Shown here piece by piece: positions 1-10,801 of a DNA stretch of 64,000 nucleotides. A model generated the notes under the pieces. The model had not been told where the DNA came from, made no database searches, and saw only the letters and a program-made list of their open reading frames with translations. The DNA is from Camellia lanceoleosa (lineage: Eukaryota > Streptophyta > Magnoliopsida > Ericales > Theaceae). Numbering within the stretch: position 1 is the first letter of the stretch; each line of letters begins with the position of its first letter. Location of the stretch: the NCBI GenBank assembly GCA_025200525.1, contig CM045770.1, forward strand, positions 84,592,084 through 84,656,083, read 5' to 3'. A program made the translations under genes and the position numbers.

Positions 1-178
1 GACTTCGTGAAAGGTCAATGCTCCTTGTGCATTTATCTCGCGTGTCTCTGGGTAGCTCTTTAGAGGAGGTGTCCAGGCCCGCCATGGGTGGAATGGTGGG
101 AGAGCCATCTCTCCTCCGGACTGACTCTGGTGTGATGTCGTCGACAACGGACAGCGGTGTTTCGTTTTTGTTTGCCAT
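1..178 (-). CDS. N-terminal part of a gypsy gag polyprotein (cut by the window edge)
   Basis: On the minus strand an ATG at 176-178 opens a frame that stays free of stops for 59 codons to the window edge. It begins MANKNETPLSVV and continues hydrophilic and charged, rich in Arg, Asp, Ser and Pro, without a recognisable domain. It lies about 70 bases inside the LTR and primer-binding site that follow at 230-247, which is where gag starts in a Ty3/gypsy element. The assignment to gag therefore rests on position, not on a motif. The rest of the element lies outside the window to the left. Confidence 0.6.
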   Translation of the reverse strand, partial: MANKNETPLSVVDDITPESVRRRDGSPTIPPMAGLDTSSKELPRDTRDKCTRSIDLSRS

Positions 179-228
179 GGAAAACGGTTGAAAAAGCTTG
201 GAGAGCAAGGTTTGTTTGTCAAAGATTT

Positions 229-246
229 TCCATAAATAGCGCCAAT
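229..246 (-). promoter_or_regulatory. Retrotransposon primer-binding site
   Basis: Read on the minus strand, the LTR ends in CATACA and is followed by TTGGCGCTATTTATGG. The first bases match the TGGCGCC start of the Asp-tRNA-type primer-binding site used by many plant Tat/Athila gypsy elements; the later bases have drifted. It fixes the orientation of the element as minus. Confidence 0.6.
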
Positions 247-1166
247 TGTATGAGGATGAAATGTTTGTCGCTCTCTATACTTCTCGTGTCCAAGCCTCGT
301 GTAACATCGCTTAACCTGAGAACAGAAAGACAATGAGCTGCCCGACGGTGTGTTGTCGGATAAACCCTTCGACGATCAAGTTAGCACACTTAGAGAAGAA
401 GAGAAAAGGTAGAGCACTTTCTAGAGAGAGAGAGAGAGCATATAAAAAATAGCTTACCTTTAACAGTTGCATGCTCCTCATTTTCAAGGCTGGCTATCCA
501 GCCTCAGAGATTGTGGGCATAGTACCTTTGCTGTCCTTCTCTGGACAAGCGGCTGTGCTCCCCTCTATACTTCTTATACGTGTAGAGACCAAAACCTCCA
601 AACAGTGTTTGTTGCACCGCCAAACGATATTGACACATTCCAGGAGTGGATTTATCTCTTCTCTTTATTGGTCCACATGGTACGCCCGACTGGGCTATTA
701 CTTGCAAACCACAAACATTACATCGACTTCTTATATGTCGGGCAAAACTTGACCGGACTACCAGATGCAGTGCACTCGGCCAAAGCCTCAATTGCCCAGT
801 ACCGACCGAAGGTAAGAGCACTGTATGGCATTTCAATTGCATATCGCGAGCCCCTGGATCGTACGCCTCATTGGTAGCAGCCTGAACAGGTTATAGTTTG
901 GTCGTCATATGACTCTGTTGCCTTGGACTTCCACGTTGGGTCAATTCTGCTCGCCAGTCGGGGAGCCAACTTCGCCGTGTTTGGTTGACATGATACTCTG
1001 AGTGGGGTACAACTCGACCTAACACATCTCGGATAACCTCAGTCTTGCACTAGCATTGTATTGACAGCGGACCTAGTCCGACCTAATGATGGGTCTCAGC
1101 TGGCCCAATAATACATTCTGTGCTTTCTCAGCTCGGCCACACTGTTTGACACAAATCTCCCTCTCA
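247..1166 (-). mobile_element. 5' LTR of a Tat-like gypsy element
   Basis: On the plus strand the segment runs from TGTATGAGGATG to CTCCCTCTCA, so it has TG...CA ends, and the lower end abuts a primer-binding site. The part from 247 to about 600 aligns by eye with the LTR at 57296 (blocks GAGCTGCCCG, CCTTCGACGATCAAGT and CTGTCCTT..CTGGAC) and more weakly with the one at 16438. The upper end is inferred from its likeness to the end at 17234 and has no confirmed target-site duplication, because the other LTR is outside the window. The open frames inside it (for example 467-877) are chance frames. Confidence 0.6.
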
Positions 1167-1595
1167 TAACCTAAGGATCCTCACCTTTGTTTATAAGTCT
1201 GCTTCGAATAATTACTCAGATCCAAGTTTGAGAACTGAAGCAAGATCGACCAGTTCCTATTTACCGTTCTTCCATCTCTCTTTCTCTAAAACCTCTCTCT
1301 TTGTTTATGCTGGTATAGTAGTATCTTTGATTTGGCAAATCTATCTCTATAGATTAAAATGTGTATATATATATGATGTATGTATGTGTTTATAGATGAA
1401 AGAGGGACATATATATGATGTATGTATGTGTTTACAGAAGTGGGTCATGTATATATGATTTTTGGAGCTTTTTAGTCATTTTGTTTGTAGAAAATTGTGA
1501 GCAAACAAGACTATAGAGCTACAAACAGGACTATATACATAAGCCAAAGAAAATTGTTAGTAAGCCAAAGAAATATAGGGTTATATAGAAGATTG
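1167..1595. other. Intergenic stretch without recognisable gene
   Basis: AT-rich DNA with a pyrimidine-rich patch (about 1270-1310) and repeated TATATATGATGTATGTATGTG units near 1365 and 1410. No coding region was seen. Confidence 0.5.
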
Positions 1596-1857
1596 AGAGC
1601 TTGTTTGGCAACTTGGTGATTTTAGTTGGCTTTTCGGTTTTTTTTTTTTTTTTTTGGTGTGTGTGTGCCTATTTTAGCCTAGCTAAAAAAGTTGTGTTTG
1701 GAAAGATAGTTTTTTTTTTTAGTTTATTTGATGGTTATGAGAGAAAAAATGAAATAATTATGATTTAGATATGACATTTTATTTTATTAGCTATTTTAGC
1801 TTATTTTATCTTTATTGACTATTTTAGCCAAGAAGCTCCTTCCCAAACAAGGCCTGA
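1596..1857. mobile_element. Tourist-like MITE, about 260 bp
   Basis: Left end AGCTTGTTTGGCAACTTGG; the right end reads GGCCTTGTTTGGGAAGGAGC on the other strand, so the ends form imperfect terminal inverted repeats around GTTTGGnAA. The interior carries several TATTTTAGC and GGTTATGAGAG type words also present in the MITEs at 9725 and 19635. Target-site duplication not clear. Confidence 0.5.
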
Positions 1858-2522
1858 GTATACGAATGGAAAACTAGAGAGAGAGGATGGTAACTTTGGA
1901 GCCACGACTTCTATAGAGAGAGAAAGGGGATTGTTAGAGATTTCGGAGCTCAATTTTCTCTAATTAATTCAAAACACAGAGAAAATTGTGAGCAAATTAG
2001 ATAAATTTAGTCAAAATGTAAAAAAATTTATGAACAAATCAGAAAAATTCCAAACCAGAAAAATTTCAAAACACTGAGAAAACCAAAGAAATTGAGCAAA
2101 TCAGAGAAATTTCAAAACATTGAGAATTTTGTCTAAAATTTCTTTGTGTTTTGAAATTTCTCTGAATCAAAATTTCTTTGAATCTAAATTTCTCTAAAAT
2201 GATATTAAAGGACCCGAACCACTATAAAAATATTGCATGTCTTGTATCATATAAAATCTTAATACCAAGATATTAAAAAAAAAATTCCCTTAATGAGAAC
2301 TGTCTATTTTTTTTTTTTTTCTTTGAAAGATATGAATATTGCTTTTTTCTAGAAAAAATGCTACGCATAATTATTTATGTGTTAGCTTTGGTTTAGTTTT
2401 TGAAAATTTAAATTTTCATATTTTTTGTCATTTTTTTAAAATCTTAGTCATTTTGTTTAGATGCATTAAAAAAAGTAAAATACTTGTGAAAAAATATTTT
2501 AAAAATTTAATACAAAAAAAAA
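1858..2522. other. AT-rich intergenic DNA
   Basis: Contains many AAATTTCTCTGAATC and TCAGAGAAATTTC words in both orientations (about 1970-2200), an old degenerate inverted and tandem repeat cluster. No gene seen. Confidence 0.4.
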
Positions 2523-2864
2523 GGGGTTAAATTACATTGACCTCCCTTGAGGTTTTAAAAAAATGCAACAAGTCTCACAATTTTAACATAATTAAAATGG
2601 GTTATTGTGTGATTTTAAATCATATAGTAGTTAATCCCATTTTGATCAAAAATTTGTTAGTCATATTGATAAAGAAATATGTTGTCATTTTTTTACACTA
2701 AATTTTTTTCTAATTTATCTTTGTATATTCACACAATTTGTATTAGTTTCAGTCTTCTTAACATTATTAAAAAGGAGGTTAGTATAATTATGTTAAAAAT
2801 ATGGAAGTTAATATATTTTCACCAAGTTTTATGAAAGAATAGTGTAATTTACCCCCCCCCCCCC
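2523..2864. mobile_element. Possible MITE with GGGTAAATTACA-type ends
   Basis: Left end GGGGTTAAATTACATTGACC; the right end reads GGGGGTAAATTACACTATTC on the other strand. Interior words TCACAATTTTAACATAATTA and TATAATTATGTTAAAAATAT are complementary, so the unit folds back on itself. Such ends are common among plant MITEs. No certain target duplication; the right end runs into a C homopolymer. Confidence 0.45.
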
Positions 2865-5800
2865 AAAACAAAAGGTGTTGATTTTTTTTCTTTCATGAAT
2901 TTTTTCAAATTTATTCACAAATATTTTAATTTTTAAATATATCTAAATTAGGTGTAAAAGGTTAAAAAAAGTTAACTAAAATCTAGAAAGACAAAAACAA
3001 AAAACTTGAAAAACAAAAGCTTTAAAACTAAATAAGTACATCTTTTACAAGCAATGTTACATTTACTTAAAATTTTACTAACAATTTTATTAAAAGCATC
3101 TATGTCCAAATATCATTGGAGGTTTAAATATATATATATTTTTTTACAACCAATCACATTTGATTATTTATATTTTTAATAAGATTTTTAATAAAATTAT
3201 TAATATGTGTAGAATTATTCATCTTTTACTCACATTTCTCACACCAAAACAAGTGTGTTCCACTTTTCTTTATATATAAATTCTACATTTATATTTAGTA
3301 GGTAAAAAATATAAGTATGTGTAACATTTTTTTAAGCAATTTATGACTTCTTTAGTTTGCATGACCTCTGTCCAATAGAATTCATTAAACTTCTATGGAG
3401 CTATGTTGTAAAATATAAATTTAAAAAAATTAAATTATAGACATATGAATATACAAAATTTCAATTTAAGGACAATTGAATTTATTATTTTAAAATTATA
3501 AGCCGTCTTAATGAGTATATTTATTTGAAAAAAATACAACTCAGAATAATTTTTTAAAATTAATTACAGATTGATGACAAACTTTATAAACATTAATAAT
3601 TAATTTTATAAACTATTCCACGTATGTGAATTTTTATTTATTTTTGTTGTGAAAGCTCCACTGGATTTGTGAATTCTCCTGTCTATTTTAAAGTGACAGA
3701 CTTTGTAGCATTACTTAAAATTATATATTACCTCACCTAACTGAGGTATTTTTGTAGTAGTCGGGGTTTTTTTTACTTAGGTCGTATTTGGATTATAAAT
3801 TTAGATAGTGATTTGAAAATAAAAAAATAAGTGAAATGTAAATAAAATCTATATAATAAACAATTTTATTTTTGAAAATGTCTCACTCTAACAATTGGTT
3901 GGAACGATTTAAATCAATCCATTTATGAGATTAACTGGATTCGCTTAACCAAAAATAATTTGTTGTAGAAAAAAAATAAACTGTGTAGGAAAAAGACTCA
4001 AGAAAAACAAAACAAAAGTAAGGCACATCCAATGTGCTTTCTTTAAGATAGTAATTTCCTCTCTATTATATAGAAAGGTCTATTGAAAATTATATCTCCA
4101 GAATACAATGCCTTATTTTAGAAAACAATACCAAGGTTGTGTTTCTTAGTCGTTTTCTAAATCAGAACCTTAACCCAGAAAATCATAAGCAGAAACAGAG
4201 AAGGAAGAAAACCAGTATCTATGGGCTATTGAGGAGAGTTCCTTTTGTGGAACTCGAACAGACCCTAACAAAGAAGGAACGTATCATTTTTGATAAATAC
4301 TGTCTAAAATTCAAATGTTTAAACTTGTCCAACGCCCATAAACCGAACTTGGTATTATACTGTTTGTTTGAATATTTTATTTATATATATATATCAAAAT
4401 AATTAGAAGCTCCATCTAATGGAAACTTAAAAGAATATGGAAAGTTTTTCTTCTATTTATAGTAAACAGGAGCACTCTCATTTGCTCAATATTTCAACGT
4501 GGGAATCAAGCTAAAAATTTGAATTCTAAGTACACGAAGAGAAAACGAAATATCGAATTCTCTCAAAGTAAAAGTGCAGAAATTCTTTTAGATTCCAATG
4601 TAGAGTCCAAGAAAGGAAGTGAAACAAAAACATTGAAGATTATTATTGTTATTAGTAAATAAAATATAATATAATTTTCCCTCCCTAAAAGTTTCAACAC
4701 TTTCCTAACACCTTCCTCTCTTTCATTTTTTTCTTATTCTTTTCTTCTATTTTCTCTTCTTAACCATTTGCAATTCACTCCTCAGATATCTCCCTCTCTT
4801 TCCTTATTCTCTGCACAAAAGGTAAGATTCTATGTTTATATAAATTTGAATGAGTCGACTATAATAATAGATTACACAATATTGATGGTTCTTTTTCCCA
4901 TGTATTATTGGATGCGGTATAAAAATATACATTATACATGTATTTTAAAAAAAATTCACATGTGCCATGCGGAATTTTTTTTTTAAATTAATAAATGTGT
5001 CATAAATATTTTGACACCTAAAAAATTTAGACGCCAAATGTAGCTTTTAGTTTTTTTAAAATAAAAATAAAAAATTTAAAAAATTGAAATTATATAAGGC
5101 TAAAGTTACATTTGAAATTTCTTTTTAAAAATTTTTAAATATCAAATTATATATGGGTTAAGTATGATAGGTTATATATGGTTAATTTTTATACTAAAAT
5201 TTTTAAATTTCAAAATTATAAAAATTTAGATGGGCTAAAATTTCTATACGATTTGTATTTCTTAACATTTATTTTTTTTAAAAATAAAAAATTTAGATTA
5301 ATTTTTATAGAGTTTTTCAGACAAAAAATACATTTTGATTAATATATATATACAGTATAGATATAGAATATTTATCCTAAATTATGTATGCTTTCAACAT
5401 AAAAATGAATTGAGAAATTATAAATAGATAAGACAGTCACAAAATAATTACATTACAAATGAGAATATTTTATGTTGCAACTTGCACCAAGCATAGAAAT
5501 AGATTTTCACCCTATACACGCGAGAGACTTGCACCACTAATAAAATGAAATTATTTTTTTACTGTTCTACTGAAATGTAATTTTCCAAAAAGAATATTAA
5601 GTCTGATAAATTACCTTGTGCAACCAAAGTATTGTAGCGACCTAGATGTAAGGTTTCTTTGAAAAAAGAATAGGTTTGAGAGATGGAATAAGAAAGATAG
5701 ATTTAATATTTGCTTTTGGAAATTGCCGAGAGAAGTTAGATAAGGGAGATTAGGAAAATAGTTTTTTTCCCTTTATTTATCTTTCCTTTTGAAAGGCATA

Positions 5801-6354
5801 AATTATATAATTATGAATATTTTTAAAATTGTTAGTTTAATGGGTTAGCTAATAGCATTTTTTAAGTTTATTTTTAATTGTAAAAAGTTCAAATTTTTAT
5901 TATGAAGTGATTGCATATAAATTGAGAGCGAAATGGGAGCGGCAGGTCAATTGCGTAAGAGAATGACTTTGATTGGTGTTAAATTGTGTTATGAGTGCTT
6001 TCAGACACGGGTAATTCACTAGCATAACTACGTTTTACTTATATTTTATGATTTTTTTGTTTTTTTTTCCTTTTTTTAAATTTCTACCAAAATTCATGAT
6101 TCAAACATAATTTTAGTAAAATAAAAATATTACTAGTTTTGTTTTGTAAAGTAACCACATAGTTGCTAAGCTAGTGGGAGGATTAAATAAGATTAATATT
6201 ATTAAAATAATTTATGAATTATTTATGGTTGTGTAGTGTATCTTGACTTCAATTAATAAATAAGTTATGAGCATCGTATTAAAATACAAAAATTGAGTCA
6301 TTGTTGTACTTTTCAAATTTCAAGTCCCGGCTGAAGTTGGCCGTGTGGTTTGGG
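2865..6354. other. AT-rich intergenic DNA, no gene recognised
   Basis: About 3.5 kb of very AT-rich DNA. A pyrimidine-rich stretch at 4680-4820 followed by AAAAGGTAAGATT looks like a leader exon with a splice donor, but no coding exon follows. The open frames at 4139-4402 and 4768-4986 have no recognisable protein features. Confidence 0.4.
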
Positions 6355-7121
6355 CCATGCCCAGTCATTACATGTTTGGGTATATTACACTTATCTCCCA
6401 TAATTAATGGAGAAATCACAACAAACCTCACAAGTTTAAAATAAGGCTAATGTTAACGAATCTGAATATTTTGTAGTGTTTTTTTATTTTTTTTATATAG
6501 TGCCCTAATATAATATCGTTTTGAGATAAAATTTTTAAAAAACAAAAATTGTGATTTTAATTGTCACCGAACAACCACCCTTCCTACCCTAACCACATTT
6601 AAACCAAAAAAAAAAAAAAAAACATTGATCGATATGGGAATTATTTTGGGGTACCTATGGGCCGGTCCCATTGACCGGACATATTTATCTATAAGTCCTA
6701 TTCATTTTTTTAGCTATAAATATTCCCAAAATGCCCTCATTCTCCTATAAGATCACATTGGCTACCACTGACAACTACCTCCTCTGGTCGTCGGAGACCA
6801 ATTCTGGCTACCGGCAACCATTTCCCCCGACCTTCAGCAGCCGTCTCTAACTATCGGTAACCACCTCCAATCCCTAGCGACTTCCGATAACATTTATTCA
6901 ACCATTTTCTAACAAAAACAATGTTCATCTCCACTACCACCTAGTCAGATTTGGTAGCAACAACGCACACGTATACATACAGACACACAGAGAGAGAAAT
7001 AAATATGAAGATAATGGACAGAGATAAGAGGAAAAAATAAAAAATTTATCAAAAAAAGTTTACATTAGTCTTCACTGTCGTAGATCAATACATGATCAAC
7101 AAAATAATCAAAAACACATTT

Positions 7122-7370
7122 AGTGATAAATTTATCACTGGGTGATTTGTAAAAAAATTGCATATGTCAATCTGACCCATTCACTCACAAAACACCTCCT
7201 CTTATGCACACACATAGAATAAGATAGACTAATAAATTTACCACTAATATATTCAGTGATAATTTATCACTTACACATATACCAAATAAGACCAATTCAC
7301 TCACTCACACTCACAAGACACCTCCTCTTACATACATGCAAAACAAGATATACTGATAAATAAATTTGCA
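7122..7370. repeat. Short palindromes and a two-copy tandem repeat
   Basis: AGTGATAAATTTATCACT at 7122-7139 is a perfect 18-bp palindrome, echoed by CAGTGATAATTTATCACTT near 7254. Between and after them a block with CACTCACAA..ACACCTCCTCTTA occurs twice about 130 bp apart. Confidence 0.6.
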
Positions 7371-7866
7371 GTAAATATGCTTTGAAAAATAAAGAGACAA
7401 AAAGAGAGACATAGAAGAGAGATGAAGAATGAGATTTGAAAAAATAATGTTGTTTGAAGTTATTTGGAGTCGATTCCATCATTAAAATAGGTAGATCGGT
7501 GGATTAACAATAGTAGAGTAGAGATTGGAGACATAGAGTGTAGATTAATGATGAAGGAATGTAGATTGGTGATGGTGAATTTGGTTGGTGAACGATGATG
7601 ATGGATCGACGATAATAGAGTATAGATCGGTAGTAATAGCCAATGAATGATGACAGTAGACGATGACAATGGTGATGGTCGGTGATCGGTGACAGAGGCA
7701 ATGGTTGGCAACAATGGTGGTAGTGGTAGCTGAAAATAATGGTGGTGTGAGGCTCTTTGAGAGAGAGAGAGAGAGATGGAAATAAAGAAGCCAGTAGGTA
7801 GTTGTAGGCGACAGTAATGGTGCTTGGTGACAGTGCCAATAGTAGATGAAAGAGCATGGCGGTTTG

Positions 7867-8865
7867 GAGTCCGGATCCTCTCCAGCCAGTGTCTCCAGCC
7901 TTTCCTCCGGGCAATGGTCTAGCTCAGATCAACTTAAAACAAAAAAAAAAAAAAAACAGAGGCAAATCTTCCATGGATGGTCTGCTTTCGATTTTCTTTC
8001 TTTTTCCATCTCTTCATTCTTAATTTTACATTTGATACATACATGCATATAAACATATATACTACCTTATTCATTTTTTCAAACCCTTCGACGACCCTCA
8101 GGCACCACCATGACCGTTAGCACCCGCCGGCCAATCCAACACCACCCTCCCTCATTCTTCTTCCAGATCTGAAATTTTCGTATCTATTTTTTCAGAGCAA
8201 AACCCACTTACAAATCAATAACTCTCCAAAAATAATATAGAGAAAGAAATGCAAAAATCAAAGAAAAGAATGAAATTGAAACAACCAGAACTAGAGTGTT
8301 GAATTTGGATGATTTATGTGGCTTGAATTTTAGAGAGAGAAAGTGGGTTTGCTTCAAATTTGTGGCTTGAATTTTAATTTTTGTTTATTTCCCATGTTTT
8401 AGCCTAAATCATCAAATTTTACTGATTAAAACATTTGTGGCTTGATGATTTGTTGGGTGTTCTTTCAAATCTCTAAAACTTTGGTGGTAAATTTGCAGAT
8501 TCCATCAATGGCGGTGGGCTTCCAAAGGTGGAAAAAAAATTTGAGGCTATGGTGTTGACGCAGCCCACAAAATTTTGAGCATTGATCTGGCCTCTCTTTG
8601 GTGGAAGGGTTTTTGATGGGTTGGGTGGAGTGGTTGCCATTGATGGATTTGGAGATTTGCATAGAAGGAAATTATATGAGTTGGGTTTTTTTTAACAGTT
8701 TGAAGCAGAGAGAAAAAGAAGAAGAAGCTCAAACTTTGTTTTTGAATTTTTTTTTTTTTTTTTAAGTTGATCTGAGCCGTATATCTTGAGTGGGGTGACG
8801 TGGCCCAATCTGGACCATTGCCCGGAGAAAAGGCTGGAGACACTAGCTAGAGAGGATCCAGACTC
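7867..8865. mobile_element. Mutator-like non-autonomous element, 999 bp, 9-bp TSD
   Basis: It starts GAGTCCGGATCCTCTCC and ends, read from the other strand, GAGTCTGGATCCTCTC. The inverted repeats continue for about 90 bp, including GTCTCCAGCC and CGGGCAATGGTC. It is flanked by a perfect 9-bp duplication, GGCGGTTTG, at 7858-7866 and 8866-8874, the length typical of Mutator-like elements. No transposase. The termini match those of the elements at 14538 and 40803, but the sequence inside the termini differs from theirs. Poly-A and poly-T runs lie just inside both arms. Confidence 0.9.
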
Positions 8866-9724
8866 GGCGGTTTGAGCCTATTTAGAGAGAGGGAGAATTG
8901 TTTAAAAAGAGAGTTTAGTGAGAGAAATTGCTAGAGAGAAGTGGTGATAATGATGAAAAAATGAGAGTTTTCTATAAAAATGGTTGAAAGAGAGAAGATA
9001 ACAGAAAAAAGAAAAAGAAAAAGAAAAATAGTGAGGATTAATAGATTGAGTAAGGATAATATAAGTATTTTAGAACTTAATGGTGCATTTAAAAAGTCAA
9101 CTTAATGGTATTTAACCCTTGATTATTTTGTTGATCTTGTATTGATCTATGACAGTGAGGGCTAATGTAAAGTTTTTATTTTTTTCTCTGTGTGTATGTA
9201 TGTATGTGTGTGTCATTGCTACCAGATCTGAGTAGGTGGTGATGGATATGAACATTGTTTTTGTTAGAAAATGGTCGAATAAATGTCGTTGGAAGTCACT
9301 GAAGATTAGAAGTAGTTGCCCGTAGTTAGAGACGGCTACTGGAGGTAGTTGCCGAAGGTCAGAGGAAATGGTCGTCAGTAGTTAGAGTTGGTCTTTGATG
9401 GCCGGAGATGGTAATTGTCAGTGGTAGGGTGCCAGGGCAATGTGATCTTATGGATAAGGGAGGGCATTTTGGGAATATTGATAGGTAAAAAAATGAATAT
9501 GACTTATAGGTAAATAAGTTTGGTCAATAGTATCGGCCCTTAAATACCCCAAAACAATTCCAATATCGATCAATTTATTTTAAATATGGTTAGGGTAGGA
9601 AGGGTGGTTGTTCAACGACAATTAAGATCACAACTTCTTCTTTTTTTTCTTTATAATTTTATCCCAAAATAATTTTGTTTAAGAGCACTATAGAAAAAAC
9701 ACTACAAAATATTTAGATTCATTA

Positions 9725-9953
9725 GCCTCCGTTTGGGAAGTGGGTTGGCTTTTTGGCTTTTTTGGCTATATGAGCCTGGGCTCAAAAGCTTGGTTTGGGA
9801 AGGGCTTTTGGCTTTTTTGACTTTTTTGTGAGAGAAGAGTGTAATGATTATGGGGTTAGATGGGATGTTTTGTCTGTTGTGGCTCATGAGCCTATTCTGT
9901 CTTTTGTGGCTCATTAAGCCAAAAAAGCCCAATGAGCCGTTGCCAAACCAACC
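9725..9953. mobile_element. Tourist-like MITE, 229 bp
   Basis: Ends GCCTCCGTTTGGGAAG and, from the other strand, GGTTGGTTTGGCAACGG. Flanks are TTA (9722-9724) and CTA (9954-9956), consistent with a TTA duplication with one later change. The inverted copy of this region at about 6465 (GCTAATGTTAACGAATC) shows the uninterrupted site. Close relative of the unit at 19635: both carry GTGAGAGAAGAGTGTAATGA. Confidence 0.75.
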
Positions 9954-10038
9954 CTAACATTAGCTTTATTTTAAACTTGTGAGATTTGTTTTGATTTCTC
10001 TATTAATCATGAGAGATAAGTGTAACATATCCAAACAT

Positions 10039-10553
10039 TAGGGGTGTAAAAATGGCTCGCGGCCCGTGAGCAGCCCGAAACCCATTCGCGGCCTGAGATG
10101 GACCTGACCCGTTTAGGCCCGCTTTGGCCCAGGCCCGAGTCCATCATGAGCCCTTAGGCTAGGGCCTGGGCCATTGTTTTGAAGCTCGGCTCGGTCCATA
10201 GGCCCGACCTGTTTGGCTTTAAGACCACTTAGGGCCGGTTTGAAACCTATCTGCCAAGGCCCAGTATATTTTTAAATAGAAAATAATAAACTTTTGAAAA
10301 AAAAATATTTTAAAAAAATTAAAAAAATTTGTTAGGCCCGCTCAAGCCCGAGGTTAGGCCCAAGGCCCGGCCTACTAGTTCGTCCAAGGCCCAAATACCT
10401 CTGGGTTTGGTCCTAGGCTTAATTTTTTGGCATGTTGCCTGGCCCGGCTTGAATTTTGGCATGAGCCTGGAAAGCCTGGCATGGGCCCAGACCGGCTCGA
10501 GCCCAGATCGGTCACGCCAGGCTGGGCCGGGCCAGGCTAGATTTACACCCTTA
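10039..10553. mobile_element. hAT-like MITE, 515 bp, 8-bp TSD
   Basis: Ends TAGGGGTGTAAA and, from the other strand, TAAGGGTGTAAA, flanked by a perfect 8-bp duplication CCAAACAT at 10031-10038 and 10554-10561. Eight-base duplications are the hAT hallmark. The interior is unusually GC-rich for this window and made of repeated GGCCC, GGCCCGA and GGCCTAG words, plus an A-rich gap at 10265-10330. The long overlapping open frames here follow from that composition and are not genes. Confidence 0.85.
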
Positions 10554-10801
10554 CCAAACATGTACAGACTAGCCATGGTTGTTTGTAGGGTGTAAATTTG
10601 GTCCGGCCTGGTCCACAGACCAGAAAGTTACGCCCAAGTCCAGGGGTTATTCGAGCTTTGGGGGTTTTGGGCCTTGAGCCAGGCTTGGGTAGGGTTTGAA
10701 CATTTTTTTAAAAAAAAATTTCACCAAAATTTTATTTTTTTCACAAAAAATGACATTGAGTCTCTAACGGGTCAGGCCAATGGGCCAGGCCACGGAATAG
10801 C

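Larger units (their letters stand above)
6355..10578. mobile_element. Long-inverted-repeat DNA transposon relic with nested insertions
   Basis: The sequence from about 6355 to 7110 is the imperfect reverse complement of about 9110 to 10578. Matching arms include TTACATGTTTGGGTATATTACAC on the left against TACATGTTTGGATATGTTACAC read from the right, the GACCGG-type blocks, CACCACCTA..CAGAT and TTGATCATGTATTGATC. The arms are some 750 bp long, typical of long-TIR Mutator-like or other fold-back elements. There is no transposase. The right arm is split by a Tourist-like MITE (9725) and a hAT MITE (10039), and the centre by a Mutator-like element (7867). Its own target duplication was not found, so the superfamily is open. 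Confidence 0.65.

Noticed and set aside
4680..4830. Leader exon of a gene with a GTAAG donor
   Set aside because: No downstream coding exon was recognised on the plus strand before the next repeat.
10319..10595. Overlapping 85-88 codon frames on both strands
   Set aside because: They follow from the GGCCC-rich, stop-poor composition of a hAT MITE.
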